Under the pieces are notes generated by a model. That model saw only the letters and a list, made by a program, of their open reading frames with translations, did not search any database and was not told the origin of the DNA. Made by a program: the position numbers and the translations under genes. Below are positions 32,443 through 41,020 of a DNA stretch of 51,728 bases, one piece after another (position 1 is the first letter of the stretch; every line of letters starts with the position of its first letter). Origin of the DNA: Candidatus Levyibacteriota bacterium. GTDB taxonomy: Bacteria; Patescibacteriota; Microgenomatia; Levybacterales; UBA12049. Where the stretch lies: contig DAIDHL010000009.1 of the NCBI GenBank assembly GCA_027459745.1, positions 1 through 51,728 of the forward strand. The letters are read 5' to 3'.

Positions 32443-32445
32443 TCT

Positions 32446-32474
32446 TTTACAATTTGTTCATTTGCAGGTATAAT
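32446..32474 (+). promoter_or_regulatory. Textbook leaderless promoter of the 32481 gene
   Basis: TTTACA (32446-32451), 17 bases, TATAAT (32469-32474), then GCATGC and the ATG at 32481. The same TATAATGCATGC string precedes the kinase start at 42250 on the other strand. Confidence 0.75.
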
Positions 32475-32480
32475 GCATGC

Positions 32481-32711
32481 ATGACGTCACCAGATTCTTT
32501 CAGACCAGTTTTTAAAATATTAAGGCCAATTAAAATTGTCTTCGATACACTACCTGATGGCCTTAAGTGTGTGGTCGCTGATAATCCAAATACAGGTAAA
32601 CCAGCTAATTTGGCTGATGAAATATTGTTTAGACAACATAATAGACTAGAAGGTGGTAATGTTTCTAGAAGGATTCCGGATACTTGGGAAGTTTTTAAGG
32701 GAGGTAAGTAG
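32481..32711 (+). CDS. Hypothetical protein (76 aa)
   Basis: A small protein (MTSPDSFRPVFKILRPIK ...) with no recognised domain. The start at ATG 32481 is dictated by the consensus promoter six bases upstream; longer in-frame starts fall in that promoter. The sequence is soluble-looking, with KPANLADEILFRQHNRLEGG in the middle and RRIPDTWEVFKGGK at the end. It is three bases from cysS, and its last codons form the Shine-Dalgarno region (GGGAGGT) of cysS. The two are therefore probably transcribed and translated together. Confidence 0.6.
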   Translation: MTSPDSFRPVFKILRPIKIVFDTLPDGLKCVVADNPNTGKPANLADEILFRQHNRLEGGNVSRRIPDTWEVFKGGK

Positions 32712-32714
32712 CTT

Positions 32715-34214
32715 ATGCTTAGATTATCCAATTCATTAACTAGGCAAATTGAAGATTTTGTACCACTTAATCCTCAAATTGTGGGTATATATACGTGTGG
32801 TCCAACGGTATATAATTTTGCTTCCATTGGTAATTTTCGCACCTATTTCATGGCTGACTTACTGGTGCGTACTCTTCTTTATGATGGTTATAACGTGAAG
32901 TATATAATGAATATTACAGATGTTGGTCACTTGACTGGCGACAACACTGGTGACGCTGATACGGGTGAAGATCGGATGGAAAAAGCCGCTTCACGAGAAA
33001 ATAAAACTGCTTGGGAAGTAGCTCAATTCTATACAGAACAGTTTTTAGAAGATTTTGAGGCTCTAAATTTAACCGAGCCGGAAATTTTTGCCAAGGCGAC
33101 TGATCATATACAAGAGCAAATTGCTTTAGTAAAGAGGTTGGAACAGAGAGGTTTAACATATCAGATTAGCGATGGTGTCTATTTTGACACCAGTAAATTT
33201 CCTCAGTATGGTGAATTATCAGATTTAGATCAAATAAAAGAGGGAGCGAGAGTTGAGATTAATCCTGAGAAAAGAAATGCGCGTGATTTTGCTCTTTGGA
33301 AATTTAGTTATCCAGATGGGGTGAGCATGGAAGAGTATCAACAAGAATTGAAAGACTCTGGTGTGGATAAACCAATTTTGAAGCGTCAGATGGAATGGGA
33401 AAGTCCGTGGGGAGTAGGTTTTCCTGGTTGGCATATCGAGTGTTCTGCTATGAGTATGAAGTATTTAGGTGAGAGTTTTGATATTCATACTGGTGGGATT
33501 GATTTAAAATCCACTCATCATCCAAATGAGATTGCTCAATCTGAAGCAGCAACGGGTAGAAAGTTTGTGAATTATTGGATGCACGGGGCGTTTATCTTAA
33601 TTCAAGGTCAGAAGATGAGCAAGAGTCTCGGCAATGTTTATCGTCTATATGACTTGCAAAAACAAGGCTTTGAGCCGCTGGCTCTTCGTTATCTCTATTT
33701 GTTGACTCATTATCGTCAGGAAATGAATTTTACTTTCCCGGCTTTAGAGGCTGCACAAAACGCCTTAAATCACCTGCGCAAAGAGTGTCTAAAGTTGGCT
33801 AGCCTGAGCAGATCAGCCGCCGAAGATGAAAAGAAATTGCAATCAAGTGGTGATGAGGAATTTGAAGCAAAATTTGAAGAAGCGATAAACAATGATTTAA
33901 ATTTGCCAGAAGCATTAAGAGTCACCTGGGATTTAGTCAATTCAGATGCAGCCCCATTAGATAAATATGTCAGTCTTCTTAATTTTGATAAGGTATTGGG
34001 ATTAAATCTGGCGGAATATGTAGAGGAAAACAGACAAGAAGTGAATTTTACTATTCCGCGTGAAGTGAAAAGCCTGATTGAGGTCAGAGAACAACTGCGT
34101 AAAGAAAAAAAATTTGCCCAGGCGGATCAAGTCAGAAACCAGATCAATAATTTCGGTTTTGATATTGAAGATAGTCCTGAGGGTCCGAAAGTGGTTAAAA
34201 TATTTAATGATTAA
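32715..34214 (+). CDS. cysS: Cysteinyl-tRNA synthetase
   Basis: Class I synthetase charging tRNA-Cys. The zinc-site CGPTVYN, the HIGH-equivalent ASIGNFRT, the GFPGWHIECSAM zinc block with the following H-x-GG (IHTGGIDLKSTHHPNE), and QKMSKSLGN are all present. It has 499 residues, a typical length with a slightly expanded middle. It begins after GGGAGGT in the preceding gene and ends overlapping uppS by eight bases. Confidence 0.96.
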   Translation: MLRLSNSLTRQIEDFVPLNPQIVGIYTCGPTVYNFASIGNFRTYFMADLLVRTLLYDGYNVKYIMNITDVGHLTGDNTGDADTGEDRMEKAASRENKTAWEVAQFYTEQFLEDFEALNLTEPEIFAKATDHIQEQIALVKRLEQRGLTYQISDGVYFDTSKFPQYGELSDLDQIKEGARVEINPEKRNARDFALWKFSYPDGVSMEEYQQELKDSGVDKPILKRQMEWESPWGVGFPGWHIECSAMSMKYLGESFDIHTGGIDLKSTHHPNEIAQSEAATGRKFVNYWMHGAFILIQGQKMSKSLGNVYRLYDLQKQGFEPLALRYLYLLTHYRQEMNFTFPALEAAQNALNHLRKECLKLASLSRSAAEDEKKLQSSGDEEFEAKFEEAINNDLNLPEALRVTWDLVNSDAAPLDKYVSLLNFDKVLGLNLAEYVEENRQEVNFTIPREVKSLIEVREQLRKEKKFAQADQVRNQINNFGFDIEDSPEGPKVVKIFND

Positions 34215-34902
34215 TGACGATTATATTTTACCAAAACATATAGCCATAATACCTGATGGGAATAGACGTTGGGCTAAGAAAAATGGTATTTCAGTAGCTG
34301 AAGGGCATCGTAAAGGCTACGAGGTGTTCGAGCCAATTATTCAATATGCAGCCCAAAAGAATATTCCTTATCTGACCTTCTGGGCATTTTCGACTGAGAA
34401 CTGGAAGAGGACTCAGGAAGAAGTGGGGTTGCTGATGAAGCTTTTTCAAAACGTCATTGCTTCATCTTTTCTGGACAAGTTCAAGCAGAGCAATGTCAAA
34501 TTGAGAGTAATCGGTGATTTAACAGCTTTCCCGCATGATTTATCCTCAGCTATTCAGAAGGGAATAGAGGAAACGAAAAATAATGACAAAATCACAGTCA
34601 GTATTGGTTTGAACTACGGGGGACGGGATGAGATTTTAAGAGCAGTAAATATGATGCTTAAAAATCAGCGTTCATCTATATCTGAAAAGGAGTTTGCTGG
34701 TTATTTGGATACGGTTGGTATTCCTGATCCTGATTTGATTATACGAACGGGTGGAGAGCAGCGTTTGAGCGGTCTACTGCCTTGGCAAAGTGTATATAGT
34801 GAACTATATTTTACCGATATATTATGGCCGGAGTTTAATGTAGACGAATTTGATAAAGCAGTTGAGTGGTTTAGCCTAAGGGATAGAAGAAGAGGACGCT
34901 GA
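34207..34902 (+). CDS. uppS: Undecaprenyl diphosphate synthase family cis-prenyltransferase
   Basis: Makes the C55 lipid carrier for peptidoglycan and other envelope polymers by adding isopentenyl units. The signature IAIIPDGNRRWAKKNG (the catalytic Asp in PDGN), TFWAFSTENWKR, GLNYGGRDEI and the closing RTGGEQRLSGLLPWQSVYSELYF are present. The ATG at 34207 overlaps the cysS stop by eight bases and gives 231 residues, a normal length. The longer frame starting at 34078 lies within cysS and lacks family sequence. Confidence 0.94.
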   Translation: MINDDYILPKHIAIIPDGNRRWAKKNGISVAEGHRKGYEVFEPIIQYAAQKNIPYLTFWAFSTENWKRTQEEVGLLMKLFQNVIASSFLDKFKQSNVKLRVIGDLTAFPHDLSSAIQKGIEETKNNDKITVSIGLNYGGRDEILRAVNMMLKNQRSSISEKEFAGYLDTVGIPDPDLIIRTGGEQRLSGLLPWQSVYSELYFTDILWPEFNVDEFDKAVEWFSLRDRRRGR

Positions 34903-34971
34903 ATTTTAAACGACAGCCATATACTTTTGGCTTCTATGCAAGATGTATCTTCTTTGAGATAAATCTTTATA

Positions 34972-37572
34972 TTATGAAGCTTTCAAACCTGTAGATTTAG
35001 AGAGAATAGCAGGCATATTTAATCTTAGTTGATTGATAGCTTGGATGATGGTTTGAGAATCAGCATCAGAAAGTTTGGCACTGTTCCATTTCAAACTTCC
35101 ATCTTTATTGATGGCAAAGTTATATTTATTCCACAACTCATTAAGCTGAGTTAAGTATGGTTTTAGACTTTCTGGAACACTATTAGGGTTAGCTGCGATT
35201 GAATAATCATATTCTTGTTTAAGTGAAACCAAATTTTGAGATGTTCCATGCAACATTTGAGCTAATTGTCCTCTCCAAAATCCTGGAACACTTGTAATTC
35301 TATCTGCGTAATTCATGGTTCCATACACATGCTCTAATCCACCCGGAATAGGGGCCCATTGTGGCCACGCAAGACCGTTGTCTTTACTTACCCATGAGAC
35401 ATTATTACCATTGGTGAAATCGATAGTAGCATCATGCAAGCCTGTTTTGGGATCTTTATAAAAATTTGTAAGGTCGACTTGTCCTCCTAAAGTTCTTACT
35501 CCAGGTTGGCCTTTAATAGGAGTAGCTTGATTCCACATATCTACAACTTGTTGATCAGTAAGGTGGGGATTCTGTACTTCCACTTGATGTAAAGCTGCTA
35601 CTTGTTTGGCATCATGTGGATTGAAAACCCATTGCATATGTCCATCTTTAAGTTGCCAAGAACCTATACCTTGTTCAGTAGCGGTTTGATTTGCTTGTAC
35701 CCAACCTCTTAAGTCGCCTTTTTTCTGATTGGCGAATTCCATAGTTTGGTGTCCAGGTTGATCAAAGAAGCCTTTACTATTACCTTTAGCATCAAATTGA
35801 TAGGTTTCTGTTTTTACACCAGGTTTAGGAGCTGGTGATCCGCCGAAGGGATTACCAAAATGTGCAATGGTTGCAATAGCGTCACCAATTCCTGTTAAGA
35901 CAGCAGCTTTTACGAAGGCGATTCCGGCCATACCAAACATAGCTCTAGTATGATTACGATTTTCTATTCTTTGTACTTCATCATACATTCCGTTAACTAA
36001 TGTGTCATCAGTTAATGCCGGTCTTCCATCTTCTCCTGAGTACATTATACCCATGTACATTTGTGATAAAGCATCAGCTTCTTCTCTACTGGCAAGAGCT
36101 TGAGCTCGTTGTCTGTCAGACATACCTACTCCGCGGGCTAACGCTGTATCAACCGCATCTATGTGCCTTTGGGCTTCACCCAAGATTCTAAGTTGTTGTG
36201 GGCGAGGCATATTCATAAATTGATCTATATCAATTACAGGTACGTTTGCGTTAGTAGATACTCCCGTATTAGTATCAGTTTGGATGGCTGGCGTTTCAGT
36301 TCCTGTATCAATAGCCATATTCCTCATATCTCGAGTTACATTTGATCTTACACCAGCTGCACTTAACCATACTAAATCACGCTCTGCACGTCTTGTATAA
36401 TTTTGTAATAAACGTCCGAACCAGTTTCTACTATCGATGTGGGAGTATCTATTTAATTCGTCCATGGTAGTAGCTCCTCGCATTCTTCTCCAAGCTGATC
36501 CAGCCAGTGAGGTAAGTCCTGCGACTGGTGCGGCAACAAAAGGTACTGCGCCTGCAATTTTTCTTGTAGCAACACCGGCAGTTGCGATAGCACTCATGAC
36601 GGCTGGGTTAAGACCGTTTCTTAACCATCCACGACGATCATGTCTATTATTATGATTTGGTTCAGGATTAGCAGGGGGTGGAGGAGTTGGTCGGCCTGGA
36701 CGATTAGTTTCATCAGTAGGGTTTTTTACTGGACCAGTAGGAGGTGTATGATCATCATCTTTTGGTTCTGTTTTAGTCTCATCTTTTTTTGGCCCATCTT
36801 TTCCTTCACCTGTAGTGGGTGTATCTCCTTGACCTGGTTGGGGGGTTTTAGTAGCACGCTTTTTGACTTCTTCGGTTAGAATAGTGGTGGCGATCTTCAT
36901 TTCGTCATCTGTCAATTCTTGTTGAGTAATAATTTTTCTTAAAATTCTATTTTGTTCTTCAGCATCTCTAAGTCTTTTTTCCCAGACTTCGTTTTGTCGA
37001 CGAAGTTCAGCATTTTCTGCTTCTAATTTAGTGATTCTGTCTGTCAATGCGTCAATTTTATCTTGAAGATCATTACCTTCTTTTGGTTCATAGATTTCAG
37101 GGGCTGGTTTATTTTTGCGACGTTGTTCATTAGTATTGCGCGCGTTTTCATCACCTTCGGCAACGACTTCTTGACCGGTGATGTCTTTAGGTTCACGAGG
37201 TTCGTATATTTCAGGTTTCTTTTTAGCTTCATTGCGCCTGTTTTGAGTAGCTTGAGCATTTTCATCACCTTCAGATACGATTGTCTGACCATTAATAGTA
37301 AAAGGTTCTTTAGCTGAGTAAATTTCAGGGGCTTGTCTATTATTGCGACGATCAATAGCCGTTGCAGCGGCATTTTTATCACCTTCGGCGACCACGTCTA
37401 GTCCTGTTACAGAATGAGTATGTAATCTATTAATTTTTCGTCTGCGAATTATTTCTTTGGAAGGATTAGTGGAATTTCCAGCATTCACTACATCATGCAT
37501 ATGGAAAACTCCCTCGTGTCTCCGAGCTGCAGCTTGTAATTTGGAAGAATTTAGCCTTTCGAGATTTCTCAT
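34972..37572 (-). CDS. Large protein with three 38-residue tandem repeats, proline-rich linker and hydrophobic segments
   Basis: Not recognised; 866 residues from the ATG at 37572, which has TACTAT six bases upstream. In order: a basic N-terminal stretch; three tandem 38-residue repeats (consensus VVAEGDENA ... PEIYEPKEP); a coiled coil (about 170-220, ITKLEAENAELRRQNEVWEKRL); and a charged Thr/Pro/Lys linker ending in PTPPPPANPEPNHN. Then come a hydrophobic region (MSAIATAGVATRKIAGAVPFVAAPVAGL), a second one (FGMAGIAFVKAAVLTGIGDAIATIA) and a soluble Trp/Asn-rich C-terminal domain. It could be a membrane-linked structural protein. The neighbour at 37853 is also membrane anchored. Confidence 0.72.
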   Translation of the reverse strand: MRNLERLNSSKLQAAARRHEGVFHMHDVVNAGNSTNPSKEIIRRRKINRLHTHSVTGLDVVAEGDKNAAATAIDRRNNRQAPEIYSAKEPFTINGQTIVSEGDENAQATQNRRNEAKKKPEIYEPREPKDITGQEVVAEGDENARNTNEQRRKNKPAPEIYEPKEGNDLQDKIDALTDRITKLEAENAELRRQNEVWEKRLRDAEEQNRILRKIITQQELTDDEMKIATTILTEEVKKRATKTPQPGQGDTPTTGEGKDGPKKDETKTEPKDDDHTPPTGPVKNPTDETNRPGRPTPPPPANPEPNHNNRHDRRGWLRNGLNPAVMSAIATAGVATRKIAGAVPFVAAPVAGLTSLAGSAWRRMRGATTMDELNRYSHIDSRNWFGRLLQNYTRRAERDLVWLSAAGVRSNVTRDMRNMAIDTGTETPAIQTDTNTGVSTNANVPVIDIDQFMNMPRPQQLRILGEAQRHIDAVDTALARGVGMSDRQRAQALASREEADALSQMYMGIMYSGEDGRPALTDDTLVNGMYDEVQRIENRNHTRAMFGMAGIAFVKAAVLTGIGDAIATIAHFGNPFGGSPAPKPGVKTETYQFDAKGNSKGFFDQPGHQTMEFANQKKGDLRGWVQANQTATEQGIGSWQLKDGHMQWVFNPHDAKQVAALHQVEVQNPHLTDQQVVDMWNQATPIKGQPGVRTLGGQVDLTNFYKDPKTGLHDATIDFTNGNNVSWVSKDNGLAWPQWAPIPGGLEHVYGTMNYADRITSVPGFWRGQLAQMLHGTSQNLVSLKQEYDYSIAANPNSVPESLKPYLTQLNELWNKYNFAINKDGSLKWNSAKLSDADSQTIIQAINQLRLNMPAILSKSTGLKAS
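37066..37407 (-). repeat. Three tandem 114-base coding repeats
   Basis: Units at 37407-37294, 37293-37180 and 37179-37066 each encode 38 residues with the shared pattern [TN]GQ-x-[VI]V-[AS]EGD-[EK]NA ... PEIY-[ES]P-x-E. DNA identity is visible but partly decayed, while the protein pattern is kept. Confidence 0.85.
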
Positions 37573-37852
37573 TTTGATATAGTAAATACTACTTTGAAGG
37601 ATATTAACAGATCTATATAATAAATGCAATAGGTAAATTAAGCCTGTAATAATATAAAAGAAGATAACATATTAGTGTTTTTTAATGTATGATTCCTAAG
37701 AAGTGGAACTCGACATATGAACCTATAATCAGTAAAAAGAGTAAGAGTCCAAAGAAAAAGTAGTACATAATGATACTTGATAATAAGTATAGAAAAAGTT
37801 TTAAGAGTAGGCAAGCATTGACAGAGTTTGCAAAATCATAGATTATATATAT

Positions 37853-38806
37853 ATGCCTGATAAGAAAAAAACTGCCCCCAAGGGCAAACATACCTTCAAG
37901 CGTACTCCTGCCAAGACTGGCGTCAAGCCACCCAAGGCTAAAAATAAGGTCAAATCTGAAATAAAGATGGAGCACAGTATGGTAGAAATCATGGCCATTG
38001 GTGAGACTACTAAATTAGTTGAGCAGCCTCAAAATGAAGCCACTGAGAATCCAGGCGTACAAAAGGAACAAGCAAAAGTGGCAGAATCCCCACTGGAGCC
38101 CTTAGAAACATCTCAGACGACTGAGAACTCTGCACCTGTATCAGAGGAAGCCTCCAAGCCTACTCCGACTCATGACTACACAGCTGCCAAGCAAGTACAA
38201 GAACAAGTCGAACAAACCGAAGTGGACAAAAAGATAGACGAAGAGCTAGGTGAAGGAGCTTCAGACGAAAACACCACAGAAGAAAAAGTTGCTGACTCAG
38301 AGCCTGTTTCCTCGGGAGATGTGACAGTGGTTGAAGAAGGCGGAGGATTAAAATGGCTGCTGATTCTGGTGATCTTATTTTTGGTAGGAATGATTGGCGG
38401 ACTCGGGTACTTATTTGTTTTCCAAAATAAACCAGTTAATACTACAGCTCCTTCAAGTTCATCTACTTCGCTTAAAACTGTTAAGGTTTTAAATCCTAGT
38501 CCAACTTCTAAAGCTGTGGCTAAAAATACCTATACGATTGAAGTGTTAAACGGAAGTGGAGTAAGCGGAGCAGCCGGAACTGGGCAAACATATTTGAAGG
38601 GTTTGGGGTATAACGTAAGTGGAGTGGGAAATGCCGACAATTCCAACTATGCTGACACGGTTATAAAAGCTAAAACCAATGTGTCCTCAGCATTTATTGC
38701 CCAGTTAAGAAGTGATTTAGCCGGTAAATATACAATGGCGAATAGTCTGACTTCTTTAGCTAATTCTAGTACTACTGATGTAGAAGTGATAGTAGGTAGT
38801 CGGTAA
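37853..38806 (+). CDS. Membrane protein with extracytoplasmic LytR_C domain
   Basis: A 317-residue protein. A basic N-terminus (MPDKKKTAPKGKHTFKRT...) is followed by an acidic Glu/Pro/Thr-rich region and one transmembrane helix at about residues 165-190 (WLLILVILFLVGMIGGLGYLF). The C-terminal domain (IEVLNGSGVSGAAGTGQTYLKGLGYNVSGVGNADNSNY ... VEVIVGSR) matches the LytR_C domain often attached to LytR-CpsA-Psr cell-wall ligases. Here it stands without the catalytic domain. It probably works outside the membrane in envelope assembly, as inferred from the domain. Confidence 0.8.
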   Translation: MPDKKKTAPKGKHTFKRTPAKTGVKPPKAKNKVKSEIKMEHSMVEIMAIGETTKLVEQPQNEATENPGVQKEQAKVAESPLEPLETSQTTENSAPVSEEASKPTPTHDYTAAKQVQEQVEQTEVDKKIDEELGEGASDENTTEEKVADSEPVSSGDVTVVEEGGGLKWLLILVILFLVGMIGGLGYLFVFQNKPVNTTAPSSSSTSLKTVKVLNPSPTSKAVAKNTYTIEVLNGSGVSGAAGTGQTYLKGLGYNVSGVGNADNSNYADTVIKAKTNVSSAFIAQLRSDLAGKYTMANSLTSLANSSTTDVEVIVGSR

Positions 38807-38814
38807 GAAATTCC

Positions 38815-38828
38815 TCTTGGGCCCAAGA
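38815..38828. repeat. Perfect 14-base palindrome between convergent genes
   Basis: TCTTGGGCCCAAGA is a perfect palindrome in the 33-base gap between the convergent LytR_C and radC genes. No T-run follows on either strand, so a terminator role is doubtful. Confidence 0.5.
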
Positions 38829-38839
38829 CTTCATAGACT

Positions 38840-39529
38840 TCATGCCGTTTTTGATTTAGCAAAACTGTAATAATTGTCGTTGCTGACAATTAGATGATCG
38901 ATTACAGGAATGTCAAAAAGTTTGCCAGCGGAGAAAATTTTTTCTGTGACTATTAAGTCTGCATCAGAAGGTTCTACTTTTCCGGAAGGATGATTGTGGC
39001 TGATGATAATTTTCGCTGCATGTCGGCGGATTGCCATCTCAAATATTTCTCGAGGATGAGCTAGATTGGCATTGAGCGTGCCAATAGCGATGACATCCAT
39101 GGCTATTAAATTGTTTCTAGTGTCTAAAGAAGCGACTACGAGGTGCTCTTTGTTATAATGACCGATTTTCTGTTGCAAAAGCTTGGGTAAGCTATCTAAA
39201 GTAAGCTTGTTGATTTGTGCGTCTTTGTTTTGTTGATCACTAATCCTTTTAACCAGGGCAAAACATGCCAGCAACTGACAGGCTTTGGCATTTCCAATAC
39301 CTTTGATAGCTATTAAATCTTCAAAGGATGCAGACTGCAGCTTGGTCAAAGTGCCAAAGTTAGCTAGTATTTTTTGTGCTGTGACAACCACTGATTCTCC
39401 TTGACTTCCACGTCCTAGAATCAACTCTAACAGCTCAAGAGTGGAGAGATTGTCTACGCCGAGAAGTTTTAATCTTTCACGAGGTCGTTCCTCAGCGGGA
39501 ATATCTCTTAAAGTTAAATTTTTACGCAT
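38840..39529 (-). CDS. radC: RadC/JAMM-domain DNA repair-associated protein
   Basis: A 229-residue RadC. The N-terminal helix-hairpin-helix region (LRDIPAEERPRERL ... LIAIKGIGNAKACQLLA) is followed by the JAMM/MPN domain with IISHNHPSGKVEPSDAD, the zinc ligands and catalytic pattern of the family. RadC proteins are conserved but their biochemical role is not settled. Minus strand, convergent with the LytR_C gene and divergent from msrB. Confidence 0.93.
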   Translation of the reverse strand: MRKNLTLRDIPAEERPRERLKLLGVDNLSTLELLELILGRGSQGESVVVTAQKILANFGTLTKLQSASFEDLIAIKGIGNAKACQLLACFALVKRISDQQNKDAQINKLTLDSLPKLLQQKIGHYNKEHLVVASLDTRNNLIAMDVIAIGTLNANLAHPREIFEMAIRRHAAKIIISHNHPSGKVEPSDADLIVTEKIFSAGKLFDIPVIDHLIVSNDNYYSFAKSKTA

Positions 39530-39681
39530 AACTATTCTTATTTAAAGATGAGCTTTGGAATAGTATACCAAACTCAACATTTTATGATAGGTAGTAATCA
39601 GTAGGGGAAAATTTAGCGTTTAGTAACGTTATAGAAAATAAGAAAGTTAATTGTGATCTTTATACTTGATGTTAAATACAT

Positions 39682-39687
39682 TATACT
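39682..39687 (+). promoter_or_regulatory. -10 box of msrB
   Basis: TATACT ends 11 bases before the msrB ATG. No Shine-Dalgarno is visible. Confidence 0.45.
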
Positions 39688-39698
39688 AATATACAACG

Positions 39699-40094
39699 AT
39701 GGACGATTGGAAAGGTAAACCAGAAGAATATTGGAGGGGGAAATTAACACCTGAGCAGTATCATATATTACGTGAAAAAGGGACTGAAGCGCCTTTTGCC
39801 AATAAATTTTACCAGAACTTTGAGACGGGTATGTACCAGTGTGCCGCATGCGGCAATCAATTATTTTCTTCGGATACTAAATTTGACAGTGATTGCGGCT
39901 GGCCGAGTTTTGATCGCTCACTAAATTCTGATGCAGTGGAGTTTGTCGATGATAATACCTTTGGGATGCACCGCACAGAAGTGAGATGTAAAAGATGTGG
40001 CTCACATCTGGGTCATATTTTTGATGATGGTCCGACCAATACTGGCAAGAGGTTTTGTATTAATTCAGCTGCACTTGATTTTAAGAAAAAATAG
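39699..40094 (+). CDS. msrB: Peptide-methionine (R)-S-oxide reductase
   Basis: MsrB repairs oxidised methionine (R-sulfoxide) in proteins. This 131-residue protein has both zinc pairs (YQCAACGNQ and VRCKRCGSHLG), the substrate block DCGWPSFDRSL, and GKRFCINSAALDF with the catalytic Cys. The length fits the single-domain enzyme without MsrA. There is no signal peptide, so it is cytoplasmic. Confidence 0.96.
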   Translation: MDDWKGKPEEYWRGKLTPEQYHILREKGTEAPFANKFYQNFETGMYQCAACGNQLFSSDTKFDSDCGWPSFDRSLNSDAVEFVDDNTFGMHRTEVRCKRCGSHLGHIFDDGPTNTGKRFCINSAALDFKKK

Positions 40095-40209
40095 TTTGTT
40101 TATATTTTCTCCGTATAATTTTTTGATTTAAAATTTGTAGATAGAATTTACAAGCGAAATTTATCAATATTCAGCTCAAATTAAGCTAAAGATCTGCTAT
40201 ATTAAATAT

Positions 40210-41013
40210 GTGGAAAATGATTATTCAATAGATGTTGAAAATTTAGTTAAAAAATTTGACAATTTTACAGCTGTTGATAATATAAGCTTTAAGGTTAAAA
40301 AAGGAGAAATATTTGCTTTCCTCGGACCAAACGGTGCAGGTAAGTCCACAACTATTAAAATGCTTACAACTCTTCTAAGTCCCACCAGTGGGAAATTAAT
40401 CATAAACGGCAATGATGCGGTTTCCCAACAGGAAAAAACACGTGAATCATTTGGCATCGTATTCCAGGATCCCAGTCTGGATGATGAGTTAACAGCCTAT
40501 GAAAATATGCAATTTCATGCAGTGTTATATAGTATAAAAAAAGAACTCTGGAAAAAGCGGATAGAGGAGTTGTTAAGATTTGTCGAATTGTGGGAACGCA
40601 AAGATCATTTGGTTAAAACATTTTCCGGTGGTATGAAAAGACGATTGGAGATTGCCCGAGGATTATTGCATCATCCTAAAATCTTTTTTCTTGATGAACC
40701 TACCAGTGGTTTGGATCCTCAGACACGCAATCATATTTGGAGCTATATTCGTGATTTAAGCAAAAAAGAAGGCATTACTATTTTTTTCACCACCCACTAT
40801 ATGGAGGAAGCACAGGAATCTGCCGATAGAATTGCTATCATGGATCATGGGAAAATTGTCAGTACAGGTACAGTCGAGCAGTTATTACAACAAACTAAAC
40901 AGACTAGTTTAGAACAAGCCTTTTTGTCACTAACCGGCAATGCTATACGGGATGAAGAGGCTAGCGGAATTGATCGCTTGCGTACTCATCGGCAAATGCG
41001 AGGGGGGAGATAA
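40210..41013 (+). CDS. ABC-2 type exporter, ATP-binding subunit
   Basis: A 267-residue ATPase. Walker A LGPNGAGKST, the ABC signature FSGGMKRRLEIARGL, Walker B IFFLDEPTSGLDPQT and the switch His in FTTHYMEEA are present. The tail has the IVSTGTVEQL element typical of DrrA-like drug or polysaccharide exporters. The start is a GTG with TATATT six bases upstream. It is followed after seven bases by its permease. The exported substrate is unknown. Confidence 0.92.
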   Translation: MENDYSIDVENLVKKFDNFTAVDNISFKVKKGEIFAFLGPNGAGKSTTIKMLTTLLSPTSGKLIINGNDAVSQQEKTRESFGIVFQDPSLDDELTAYENMQFHAVLYSIKKELWKKRIEELLRFVELWERKDHLVKTFSGGMKRRLEIARGLLHHPKIFFLDEPTSGLDPQTRNHIWSYIRDLSKKEGITIFFTTHYMEEAQESADRIAIMDHGKIVSTGTVEQLLQQTKQTSLEQAFLSLTGNAIRDEEASGIDRLRTHRQMRGGR

Positions 41014-41020
41014 GTTTAAT

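Noticed and set aside
34078-34206. N-terminal extension of uppS
   Set aside because: The extra 43 residues are encoded inside cysS in another frame and lack similarity to the family; ATG 34207 overlaps the cysS stop in a typical coupled fashion.
37682-37975. 97-codon hydrophobic minus-strand frame
   Set aside because: It overlaps the start of the LytR_C gene on the other strand and its hydrophobicity comes from complementing Lys-rich codons.
38815-38828. Bidirectional terminator between the LytR_C and radC genes
   Set aside because: The palindrome has no loop and no T-run on either side; only a cruciform or protein-binding role would be possible.
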